Positions 8,422 to 15,604 of a stretch of DNA of 25,104 bases are shown in pieces. Under the pieces are notes generated by a model. That model searched no databases, was not told where the DNA came from, and saw only the letters and a list, made by a program, of their open reading frames with translations. Position 1 is the stretch's first letter; each line of letters starts with the position of its first letter. Location of the stretch: the NCBI GenBank assembly GCA_937934465.1, contig CALGZO010000220.1:1-25104 (forward strand), given 5' to 3'. Source of the stretch: an uncultured Fimbriimonadales bacterium (GTDB taxonomy: Bacteria > Armatimonadota > Fimbriimonadia > Fimbriimonadales > GBS-DC). Position numbers and translations under genes: made by a program.

Positions 8422-10347
8422 ATGAGTTCACTGCGCTGGAAGGTTCGGCGGTTGCTTGCGATGTCGCCCGACGAGATAGCGTTGCGTGCGGCGCGCGCCC
8501 TGCGCGAGCGCGTGCGCCCGCTACCGAAAGAGCCGCCTGAGCAGACTTGGCGACGCTACTACCCCAGCGGCGACCCCATGCACGCGCTGACCACGCTGCG
8601 CGAGCGGCTCAACCTGCGCCCTGAGGCTCTCGGCGACGCTGAACGCGCGGCGATTATCGCCGAAGCCGACGCGCTGATGCAAGGACAGTGGACGCTGTTC
8701 GGCTACCCCGTTCAACTGGACGACCCGCCGCTGTGGCGACGCAACTACTGCTTGGGCAAAGATTGGATGGACGCGCCCGCCAAAACCATCGACTACCGAC
8801 GCATCGATGTCGCTGGGGGCGTGAAGTATGTGTGGGAGCCGTCGCGTGGGCAACCGATTTTGCGCTTAGCCACTGCCTACGCGCTGACGGGTGAGCCGCG
8901 CTACGGCGAGGCTGCCCTGCGCTGGCTGCTGGACTGGATCGAGCGCAACCCGCGCGGCTGGGGCATCCACTGGACGAGCGCGCTGGAGCATGCCATCCGC
9001 GTCTTCGCGTGGAGCTATGCGCTCGCGTTGCTGGGCGAGGGGGCGTGTGAGGCGCAGGCGGCGACGCGAGCGCTGGGCGCGCTGATCCAACACGCGGAAT
9101 ACATCGAACGGCATCTCTCGCCGGGGTCGTCGGCGAATAATCACCTGATTGGCGAGGCGGCGGCGTTGGCGTTTCTGGGGCAACTGCTGCCGCCGCACCC
9201 GCACGCGCAACGCTGGGCGCAACACGGCTTGACAACGCTCGAACGCGAGGCGCGACGACAGTTTTTCGATGACGGCGTTAATGCCGAGCAAGGCTTTGGC
9301 TACCTGCCGTTCGTGTGGGAGTTCTACCTGCACGCCTATCGGTGGCAACCGCTGCCCAGCGCGACCGCGGCGCGTCTGCAGCGCAACCTCGCGTTCGTGC
9401 GGAATGTGATGGACGCTTCAGGCTATGTGCCTCAGGTGGGCGACGAGGACGACGGCACGGTCGTCCCGCTGTGGAGCGCAGGCGCGAACCGCTACCGCGT
9501 GGTGGGGCGCGCGCTGGCGACGCTGCTGCACGCCGAGCCGCCCCCTGCCTACACCGAGGCGGACGACGCGCTGTGCTTATGGCTCTTTGGGGAGGCTCCG
9601 CCCGCAGGCGCACGGCTGACCGAGTCGCGCCTGTACCCCGACGGCGGCTACGCGGTACTCCACTCCGAACGCTGGCAAGTGCTGTTTGACGCCGGTCCGC
9701 TGGGGCTGGGCAGCCTTGCAGCGCACGGGCACGCCGACGCGCTCAGCGTCTGGGCGTCGTACTTGGGCGAACCGCTGCTCATCGACGCAGGCACTTACGC
9801 CTACCACGAAGACCCCGAATGGCGCAACCATTTCCGAAGTACGCACGCGCACAACACGCTCACGCTGGACAACCGCAGCCAGTCGGAGATTCTGGGCGCG
9901 TTCCTGTGGGGCAGGCGCGCACGCGCGGAGTTCACCCAGTGCAATCTGGGCATCCGCCAAGTGGAAGGCGCGACCGACGCCTACCTGCCCGACCGAATTG
10001 CGCGGCGCGTGCGCGTGTCCGACGAGCAGATGCTAATCATCGACACAATAGAGCCTGATGCGGCGGGCGCAGCGCAGTGGCGTTGGCACTTCCACCCCGA
10101 TTGGCAAGTGCAACCCGACGGCGACCATGCATGGCGCATCACCGATGGGCAGCGCGCGATACGGCTCGCCTTGGCAGGGCTGACAGACTACACGGCGCGC
10201 CTTTATTGTGGCGACGAGGCGTCCAAGCTCGGCTGGTACTCGCCCCGCTTTGGGCACAAGGTTCCCTGCGCAACGCTGGAGGTGGAAGCGCCCCTGCGAG
10301 GCGATACGCTGCGCGTGGAGTGGCAGTTCGGCGCGGGCGAGGCTTAG
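8422..10347 (+). CDS. Heparinase II/III family protein
   Basis: A 641-residue protein with the two-part layout of the family: an N-terminal helical toroid (about residues 100-360, with repeated Trp- and Leu-rich helices and SSANNHLIGEAAAL) and a C-terminal beta-sandwich. The most diagnostic segment is GSLAAHGHADALSVWASYLG, LIDAGTYAYH and FRSTHAHNTLTLDN, matching the Heparinase_II_III (PF07940) core. The opening 'MSPDEIALRAARALRER' resembles members found in capsule or exopolysaccharide loci. No signal peptide is visible, so location is uncertain. Family members are polysaccharide lyases of uronic-acid polymers or act in exopolysaccharide synthesis; substrate cannot be read here. An in-frame GTG at 8398 is rejected because it precedes the -10 box. 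Its stop interlocks with that of convergent ribBA. Confidence 0.85.
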   Translation: MSSLRWKVRRLLAMSPDEIALRAARALRERVRPLPKEPPEQTWRRYYPSGDPMHALTTLRERLNLRPEALGDAERAAIIAEADALMQGQWTLFGYPVQLDDPPLWRRNYCLGKDWMDAPAKTIDYRRIDVAGGVKYVWEPSRGQPILRLATAYALTGEPRYGEAALRWLLDWIERNPRGWGIHWTSALEHAIRVFAWSYALALLGEGACEAQAATRALGALIQHAEYIERHLSPGSSANNHLIGEAAALAFLGQLLPPHPHAQRWAQHGLTTLEREARRQFFDDGVNAEQGFGYLPFVWEFYLHAYRWQPLPSATAARLQRNLAFVRNVMDASGYVPQVGDEDDGTVVPLWSAGANRYRVVGRALATLLHAEPPPAYTEADDALCLWLFGEAPPAGARLTESRLYPDGGYAVLHSERWQVLFDAGPLGLGSLAAHGHADALSVWASYLGEPLLIDAGTYAYHEDPEWRNHFRSTHAHNTLTLDNRSQSEILGAFLWGRRARAEFTQCNLGIRQVEGATDAYLPDRIARRVRVSDEQMLIIDTIEPDAAGAAQWRWHFHPDWQVQPDGDHAWRITDGQRAIRLALAGLTDYTARLYCGDEASKLGWYSPRFGHKVPCATLEVEAPLRGDTLRVEWQFGAGEA

Positions 10348-11633
10348 CCAGACCGCTCGGTTGGGGCTTCCTCAGGCGCGTCGCTCAAGACGCCCATCGG
10401 CAGCAGATGCCCCAGCTTCTCCGCTTTGGTGCGCAGATAGCGAATGTTGTAAGGCGTCGGGGTGGAGACCAGCGGCACATGCTCCACGATTTCCAGTCCG
10501 TAGCCTTCCAATCCTGCGATTTTTTTGGGGTTGTTGGTCATCAGTCGGATTTTGCGCACGCCCAAGTCCACCAGCACCTGTGCGCCGAGTCCGTAATCGC
10601 GCAGGTCGGGCTTGAACCCCAGTGCTTGGTTCGCCTCGACGGTGTCCAGCCCGTGCTCTTGCAGGTGGTAGGCGCGCATCTTGTTCACGATGCCGATGCC
10701 GCGCCCCTCTTGGAGGATATAGACCAGCACGCCGCGTCCCGTCTCGCCGATTTTGCGCAGCGCGAGGTCTAACTGTGCGCCGCAATCGCAACGGAGCGAG
10801 CCGAGCAGGTCGCCCGTGATGCAGCTCGAGTGCATGCGCACCAGCACAGGTTCGCCGTCGTCCACCTTGCCCATCACCAGCGCGAGGTAGGGTTCGGCTT
10901 CCACATCCGATTCGTAGACATAGACCGTGAAGTTGCCGTAGCGCGTGGGCAGGAACACAGGCGGCGCGGCGCGGTGGATGAGCTTCTCGTGTTGACGGCG
11001 GTAGGCAATCAGGTCGGCGATGGTGAGGATTTTCAGCCCGTGCTTGCGGGCGACATCGATAAGCTGGGGCAGTCGCGCCATCGAGCCGTCCTCGTTGAGG
11101 ATTTCGCAGATGACGCCTGCAGGGAACAGCCCTGCGAGCCGTGCGAGGTCAACCGCCGCTTCGGTGTGCCCCGCGCGGCGCAGCACGCCGCCTGGCGCAG
11201 CGCGCAACGGGAACACATGCCCCGGTCGCACGAAATCGTCGGGCTTGGCGCGCGGGTCGCAGAACTTTTGGATGGTGAGGGCGCGATCGAACGCCGAGAT
11301 GCCCGTGCTGACGCCCTCGCGGGCGTCGATGGCTTCCGCCATGGGCGTGCCGAACTGGGCAGTGTTCACCTTGCTCATCATCGGGATGCCCAGCTCGTCC
11401 AAGCGTACGCCGTCGGTGGGCAGACAGAGCAAGCCGCGCCCATGCACCACCATGAAGTTCACCGCTTCGGGCGTGACCTTCTCCGCCGCCATCAGGAAGT
11501 CGCCCTCGTTCTCGCGGTCTTCATCGTCGACCACGATGAGCATACCCCCAGCGCGGATAATCGCGATTGCTTCCTCGACAGACGCGAACAGTTGCGGGTC
11601 GCGCTCAACAGTTGCAGATGTCGCCGATTGCAT
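10344..11633 (-). CDS. ribBA: Bifunctional RibBA: DHBP synthase / GTP cyclohydrolase II
   Basis: Both first-step enzymes of riboflavin synthesis in one 429-residue cytoplasmic protein. The N-terminal half (to about 205) is 3,4-dihydroxy-2-butanone-4-phosphate synthase, with DDEDRENEGDF (36-46), LPTDGVRL and RRAGHTEAAVDLARLAG. The C-terminal half is GTP cyclohydrolase II, with zinc ligands C271, C282 and C284 (SSCITGDLLGSLRCDCG), then YILQEGRGIGIVNKMRAY and LMTNNPKKI. All expected active-site motifs are present. It stands alone with no other rib genes. The leader is too short for an FMN riboswitch. The stop codon overlaps that of the convergent heparinase-family gene (tTAG/TTA interlock, 4 nt). 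Confidence 0.96.
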   Translation of the reverse strand: MQSATSATVERDPQLFASVEEAIAIIRAGGMLIVVDDEDRENEGDFLMAAEKVTPEAVNFMVVHGRGLLCLPTDGVRLDELGIPMMSKVNTAQFGTPMAEAIDAREGVSTGISAFDRALTIQKFCDPRAKPDDFVRPGHVFPLRAAPGGVLRRAGHTEAAVDLARLAGLFPAGVICEILNEDGSMARLPQLIDVARKHGLKILTIADLIAYRRQHEKLIHRAAPPVFLPTRYGNFTVYVYESDVEAEPYLALVMGKVDDGEPVLVRMHSSCITGDLLGSLRCDCGAQLDLALRKIGETGRGVLVYILQEGRGIGIVNKMRAYHLQEHGLDTVEANQALGFKPDLRDYGLGAQVLVDLGVRKIRLMTNNPKKIAGLEGYGLEIVEHVPLVSTPTPYNIRYLRTKAEKLGHLLPMGVLSDAPEEAPTERSG

Positions 11634-11641
11634 CGATTTAA

Positions 11642-11647
11642 AGTATA
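11642..11647 (-). promoter_or_regulatory. -10 box (leaderless start of ribBA)
   Basis: Minus strand reads GGGTATACT, hexamer TATACT, ending 8 nt before the ribBA ATG at 11633. No Shine-Dalgarno in between; the transcript probably starts at or one base from the ATG. Confidence 0.55.
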
Positions 11648-11692
11648 CCCTATCGGCGTCGGTGTGTATGTATGTCGCTACTCTGAGGCGTC

Positions 11693-13006
11693 TCAGGCGA
11701 CGCCCTCTGTGAGCGCGTAGAGGCTGTTCAGTGTCGTCTCGAAGTCGGGTCGCTCGTCGTGCGTTTGGCGCAGGAATTGGCGGATGGCGTCTAAGCGGGC
11801 GATGGCGGCGTCCACCAGCGGGTTCGCGCCTTGTTGATACGCGCCGATAGCGATTAGGTCTTCGGCTTCCTTGTAGGCGGCGAGGAGGCGTCTCAGGCGG
11901 TTGGCGGCTTGCATATGTTCGGGCGAGGCGATGTTGGGCATCACGCGCGAGAGGCTCGCCAGCACATCGATGGGCGGGTAGTGCCCCTGCTGGGTGAGGG
12001 CGCGCGAGAGGACGATATGTCCGTCCAGTATGGCGCGGGCGGTGTCGGCAATCGGGTCGTTGAGGTCGTCGCCGTCGACCAGCACGGTATAGAGCGCGGT
12101 GATGCTGCCGCGTGCGCTGTTGCCTGCGCGTTCGAGCAGGCGTGGCATCAGCGCGAACACGGAGGGCGTGTAACCGCGCGCGGCGGGCGGCTCGCCTGCC
12201 GACAAGCCAATCTCGCGTTGCGCCATCGCCAAGCGCGTGAGCGAGTCCATCATCAGCACCACCTGCTTGCCTTGGTCGCGGAAGTATTCGGCGATGGCGG
12301 TGGCGGTGAAGGCGGCTTTCTGGCGCACGATGGCGGGCTGGTCGGAAGTGGCGACCACCAGCACGGAGCGTTGCAGCCCCTCCTCGCCGAGGCTGTCCTC
12401 GATAAACTCGCGCACTTCGCGTCCGCGCTCGCCAATCAGCGCAATCACATTCACTTCGGCGGCGGTGTTGCGGGCAATCATGCCCATCAAGGTACTTTTG
12501 CCGACGCCGCTGCCGGCGAAGATGCCCACGCGCTGTCCGTAGGCGCAGGTGAGCAGCGCGTCGATGGCGCGCACGCCGAGCGGCAGCGGGGCGCGCAGGG
12601 GCGGTCGCTCTAAGGCGGGCGGCGCCTCGGCGTTGAGCGGATAGCGCGATACGGGCGCGAAAGCGGGCTTGCCGTCCATCGGATTGCCCAGCCCGTCCAG
12701 CACGCGCCCCAGCATCGCCTCCGACACGCCCACCGACGCCGTTTGACCAGTCGGGATAACCTCGCTGCCGGGCGACACGCCTGTCAACTCGCCCAGCGGG
12801 GTCAGCAGCGTGCGCCCGTTCCGAAAGCCGACCACCTCCACCTGCAGGGGCGTCTCGCGCCGACCGCGCTCAATCAAGCACAACTCGCCCAACTTCGCAG
12901 GCGGACCCTGCGATTCGATCAGTAGCCCCACCGCGCCGACCACGCGCCCATGCACGCGCACAGGGTCGGCGCTACGCACCGCCTCCAAAGCGGCTTGCCA
13001 GTTCAT
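11693..13006 (-). CDS. fliI: FliI/YscN-type secretion ATPase
   Basis: A 437-residue F1-like ATPase that in other bacteria energises flagellar or type III export. Walker A is AGSGVGKST (about 164-172), the GERGREV motif lies about 192-198, and Walker B VVLMMDS about 249-255. The stretch PPAARGYTPSVFALMPRLLERAG and GSITALYTVLVDGDDLNDPIAD are diagnostic of FliI/YscN rather than AtpA/AtpD. The short N-terminus and C-terminus fit the family. No flagellar or type III gene is near it, so it is an orphan here. A GTG one codon earlier (13009) is an alternative. No Shine-Dalgarno; GATAAT (13015-13020 complement) ends 8 nt before the ATG. The stop of the upstream PTPS gene is 19 nt away. Confidence 0.9.
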   Translation of the reverse strand: MNWQAALEAVRSADPVRVHGRVVGAVGLLIESQGPPAKLGELCLIERGRRETPLQVEVVGFRNGRTLLTPLGELTGVSPGSEVIPTGQTASVGVSEAMLGRVLDGLGNPMDGKPAFAPVSRYPLNAEAPPALERPPLRAPLPLGVRAIDALLTCAYGQRVGIFAGSGVGKSTLMGMIARNTAAEVNVIALIGERGREVREFIEDSLGEEGLQRSVLVVATSDQPAIVRQKAAFTATAIAEYFRDQGKQVVLMMDSLTRLAMAQREIGLSAGEPPAARGYTPSVFALMPRLLERAGNSARGSITALYTVLVDGDDLNDPIADTARAILDGHIVLSRALTQQGHYPPIDVLASLSRVMPNIASPEHMQAANRLRRLLAAYKEAEDLIAIGAYQQGANPLVDAAIARLDAIRQFLRQTHDERPDFETTLNSLYALTEGVA

Positions 13007-13014
13007 CACAGAGG

Positions 13015-13020
13015 ATTATC
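13015..13020 (-). promoter_or_regulatory. -10-like box before fliI
   Basis: Minus strand GATAATCC, hexamer GATAAT, 8 nt before ATG 13006, in the short gap after the PTPS gene. It is the one box in this window not preceded by GG, so it is the weakest of the set. fliI could also be cotranscribed with the PTPS gene. Confidence 0.3.
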
Positions 13021-13025
13021 GGCAA

Positions 13026-13862
13026 CTATGCGTCGGCTTGCCACTCGAACGCGCTGCGCGGCGTCTCCCACAGTCGCACGCCCGCCAAACGCGCGGCGCC
13101 TTGCAGACGCGGCTGCAAACGCGCCACAATAAACGCCACAAGGTTCTCCGAAGTCGGCGGGATTTGGTCAAAGGGCGGCGTCTCCTCGTTCAGAAACTTG
13201 TGGTCTAAGTGCGCCAACACCTCCGCTTGCACCAGCGCGTCGAGCTCCGTGATGTTCATCACCATCCCCGTGATGGGGTCGGGCGCGCCGCGAACCGTGA
13301 TTTCCAGTTTGTAGTCGTGTCCGTGCCCGTGTGGGTTGGAACATTTGCCATAGAGGGCGCGGTTCTGCTCGTCGCTGAGTTGGGGGCTGTAGAGCCGATG
13401 CGCGGCGGAGAAGGTGTAAGCGCGCGTCATTGAGATGAGCGGGCGGGCGTTGCCGTCGGCGTCGGACACCGAATCGCCTGCATAGGTCGAGGCAAGCGTT
13501 TCCGATTCATGCACGCTTACCGATTCGACGGGCGCACTAAGCGTCTCGCGCAGGTCGCGCCACAGGTAGAGCGCGAGATTCTCGGTTGTGGGCAGCTGGG
13601 TCTGAAACGCGGGGTGTTCGCGGTTGATACAGCGGTGGTCGAACTGCGCGTCGATGCGTTGGCGTGTGGCGTGGGCGAGCGTCTCCCAGTCGTGGGGCGT
13701 TTGTGAAGGCGTCGCGCAATAGACCACCTGCACGCGGTAGTTATGCCCGTGATGACGCGCCGCCTTGCCGAACAGTCGCGCGTTCTCCTCAGGGCTGAGA
13801 TGGGGCAGATGATAAAAGTGCGACGCTTCAAACGCGAACCAATACGCCACCCGCTGCGCCAT
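13026..13862 (-). CDS. Tandem two-domain 6-pyruvoyl-tetrahydropterin synthase / QueD family protein
   Basis: A 278-residue fusion of two PTPS-fold domains; single-domain relatives are about 120-140 residues. Domain 1 (1-127) has H15 and H38-G-H40 as likely zinc ligands plus D75-H76, but Ala34 replaces the catalytic Cys. Domain 2 (about 143-278) has H155, C174, H180 and H182, D220-H221 and E266. Its Cys-to-His spacing (+6, +8) matches animal-type PTPS, whereas domain 1 spacing (+4, +6) matches QueD. Family members convert dihydroneopterin triphosphate to pyruvoyl-tetrahydropterin or 6-carboxy-tetrahydropterin (queuosine precursor). Domain 2 is likely catalytic and domain 1 structural or regulatory. 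The start is set by the -10 box 6 nt upstream; longer extensions cross it. No queuosine or folate gene adjoins it. Confidence 0.85.
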   Translation of the reverse strand: MAQRVAYWFAFEASHFYHLPHLSPEENARLFGKAARHHGHNYRVQVVYCATPSQTPHDWETLAHATRQRIDAQFDHRCINREHPAFQTQLPTTENLALYLWRDLRETLSAPVESVSVHESETLASTYAGDSVSDADGNARPLISMTRAYTFSAAHRLYSPQLSDEQNRALYGKCSNPHGHGHDYKLEITVRGAPDPITGMVMNITELDALVQAEVLAHLDHKFLNEETPPFDQIPPTSENLVAFIVARLQPRLQGAARLAGVRLWETPRSAFEWQADA

Positions 13863-13868
13863 ACTAAG

Positions 13869-13874
13869 ATTGTA
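13869..13874 (-). promoter_or_regulatory. -10 box (leaderless start of PTPS fusion gene)
   Basis: Minus strand CTGTGAGGTACAAT: hexamer TACAAT ends 6 nt before the ATG at 13862, so the mRNA should begin at the ATG. A CTGTGAG copy overlaps its upstream edge. Confidence 0.55.
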
Positions 13875-13875
13875 C

Positions 13876-14008
13876 CTCACAGACTGGAGGAACAGGCATG
13901 GGAAGTCCCTAAGCATGCTGGCTCTGACAGTCAGCCTGTGAGTTTTTGGTGTATCACAATATTGCCCTCTCCTGCGCTGTGAGCGAGGAGCATGGGGGAC
14001 GCTCACAG
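13876..14008. promoter_or_regulatory. Four CTGTGAG/CTCACAG motifs in the divergent promoter region
   Basis: CTCACAG at 13876-13882, CTGTGAG at 13936-13942, CTGTGAG at 13977-13983 and CTCACAG at 14002-14008. The last two form part of a 9-bp inverted repeat (13977-13985 and 14000-14008). The outer copies lie immediately upstream of the -10 boxes of the PTPS gene and of the methyltransferase gene. A perfect palindrome CTGACAGTCAG is at 13924-13934. This looks like a set of operator half-sites shared by two divergent promoters; the regulator is unknown. Confidence 0.45.
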
Positions 14009-14011
14009 TAA

Positions 14012-14019
14012 GGTATAGT
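14012..14019 (+). promoter_or_regulatory. -10 box for the methyltransferase gene
   Basis: AGGTATAGT with hexamer TATAGT at 14014-14019, 12 nt before ATG 14032. Predicted leader about 5 nt, no Shine-Dalgarno. The 9-bp inverted repeat overlaps the expected -35 area. Confidence 0.5.
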
Positions 14020-14031
14020 TTTAGCGACGCC

Positions 14032-15192
14032 ATGCGTTTGGAAGGCACATTTGCGGAGTATTTTGCTGGGATTGGGCTGATGCGTCTCGGTTTGGAGGCG
14101 GAAGGATGGCGCGTTGTGTTCGCCAACGACATCTCGCCTGCGAAGTACGAGATGTATCGGGGGTTCTTTCCCGACGCGGATAGGCACTATATTGTCGGCG
14201 ATGTGTTCGATGTCGATCCGGCTTCGATACCGCGAGCGACCTTGGCGACTTGCTCGTTTCCGTGCATAGACTTGTCGCTGGCGGGCAAGATGCAGGGTTT
14301 GCAGCGAGGGAAGCACTCGAGCGCGTTTTGGGGATTTGTCCGCATTTTGCAAGCGCAGGGGGAGAACGCGCCGCCGCTTTTGCTGTTGGAGAATGTGAAC
14401 GGGTGGCTTTACTCGCATCACGGGGAAGATTTTCGGCTCACAATACTCACCTTGAACGAGCTTGGTTATGCTTGTGATGTGTTCACCTTGGATGCGCGTC
14501 GGTTTGTGCCCCAGAGCCGCCCCCGTGTGTTTGTGATTGCAACACGGCTGCTGGCTGAGGCGCGCAGTTATCGAAGCCTGCTGAGCCGTCCGCCCTCGCT
14601 GCTGAGCGCGCGGCTTCGCGCCGTCCTAACAGCGAACAAGGACTTGCGCTGGCTCGCGCTGCCGTTGCCTGAGCCGCCGCCGCTGCTGCGGCAGGGGCTG
14701 AACCGACTGATTGAACCGATTGCAGAAGACGACCCCCGATGGTGGAACGCCGAAGAGACCCGAAGGCATCTGGCGATGATGCATTCACGACATCGCCAAT
14801 ATGTGGAACATTTGGCGCGCGGCGCGTCCGAGGTGTATCGCACCTTCTATCGGCGGCGGCGCGCGGATGGGCAACGCGCGGAGGTGCGCACAGACGATAT
14901 CGCAGGCTGCCTGCGTACGGCGGTCGGCGGCAGTGGAAAGCAGTTCTTGGTGCGTGCAGGGCGCGGGCAAATCCGCATGCGCACGATGACCGCCCGTGAG
15001 TATGCACGCTTGCAGGGCGTGCCCGACGAATATCCAATCCACGCCCCTGAAAACCGTGCGCTCACCGCGTTCGGCGACGCAGTGTGCGTGCCCGTGATAC
15101 GCTGGATTGCGCGCTACGCGCTCACGCCCCTAATCCAGTCGCATCTCCCCATGCCCGCCGCCAACTCGCTCTTTGAAGACGATGGCGGATAA
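14032..15192 (+). CDS. DNA (cytosine-5) methyltransferase
   Basis: The modification enzyme of the cassette: it transfers a methyl group from S-adenosylmethionine to cytosine C5. Motifs are in canonical order: motif I FAGIG (11-15), motif IV with catalytic Cys78 in SFPCIDLSLAG, motif VI LLENVNG (E120), motif VIII QSRPRVFVIA (161-170), a variable target-recognition region (about 180-325), then motif IX-like REYARLQGVP and motif X DAVCVPVIRWIA. Length (386 residues) is typical. The recognition sequence cannot be read from it. The downstream vsr overlaps its end by 11 nt, so the genes are coupled. The 5' part has less G+C at third positions than neighbouring genes, in keeping with transfer. Confidence 0.93.
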   Translation: MRLEGTFAEYFAGIGLMRLGLEAEGWRVVFANDISPAKYEMYRGFFPDADRHYIVGDVFDVDPASIPRATLATCSFPCIDLSLAGKMQGLQRGKHSSAFWGFVRILQAQGENAPPLLLLENVNGWLYSHHGEDFRLTILTLNELGYACDVFTLDARRFVPQSRPRVFVIATRLLAEARSYRSLLSRPPSLLSARLRAVLTANKDLRWLALPLPEPPPLLRQGLNRLIEPIAEDDPRWWNAEETRRHLAMMHSRHRQYVEHLARGASEVYRTFYRRRRADGQRAEVRTDDIAGCLRTAVGGSGKQFLVRAGRGQIRMRTMTAREYARLQGVPDEYPIHAPENRALTAFGDAVCVPVIRWIARYALTPLIQSHLPMPAANSLFEDDGG

Positions 15193-15601
15193 CCTCTCAC
15201 CAGCCGACCGCCGTCGTACGATGCAGGCGGTCAAGGGCAAAGCCACCCGAATCGAGCGACGCCTGTGGGCTATGCTCGCAGGCTTGCACATTCGAGGCTG
15301 GCGTAAAAACGCGACCGATCTGCCAGGCGCGCCCGATGTGGTCTTCGACAACCTGCGAATCGCAATCTTTGTAGACGGATGCTTCTGGCATGGCTGCCCT
15401 ATCTGTCAACGCCCCTTGCCCAAAACCCGACAAGAATACTGGCAAGGTAAAATCGAGCGCAATATCCAGCGTGCGCAACGCTATAATCAGCAGCTCCAGC
15501 AAGCAGGATGGCGCGTACTCAGGTTCTGGGAACACGAAATCCTGCGAGAACCTCATCGCGTGCGTAGGCGGCTGAAGAGAACGCTCCGCCAAGCGAGGTG
15601 A
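15182..15601 (+). CDS. vsr: Very short patch repair (Vsr) endonuclease
   Basis: Nicks 5' of T in T:G mismatches that arise when methylcytosine deaminates, protecting sites methylated by the adjacent enzyme. The 139-residue protein shows the family order: RRRTMQAVKGKATRIERRL, then DLPGAPDVVF with catalytic Asp52, IAIFVDGCFWHGCPIC with a Cys67/His70/Cys72/Cys75 cluster, and QQAGWRVLRFWEHEI. E. coli Vsr has a wider Cys-His spacing there, so the zinc site differs. ATG 15182 is chosen; a TTG three codons upstream is also in frame. The start lies inside the end of the methyltransferase gene, implying translational coupling, and three bases separate it from the next gene. Confidence 0.92.
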   Translation: MADNLSPADRRRTMQAVKGKATRIERRLWAMLAGLHIRGWRKNATDLPGAPDVVFDNLRIAIFVDGCFWHGCPICQRPLPKTRQEYWQGKIERNIQRAQRYNQQLQQAGWRVLRFWEHEILREPHRVRRRLKRTLRQAR

Positions 15602-15604
15602 AGC

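Noticed and set aside
11634..11692. FMN riboswitch before ribBA
   Set aside because: The predicted transcript starts at or next to the ATG and the gap to fliI is only 59 nt, too short for that riboswitch.
13863..14132. Ninety-residue N-terminal extension of the PTPS frame
   Set aside because: It runs through the -10 box and into the methyltransferase gene on the other strand, and has no domain similarity.
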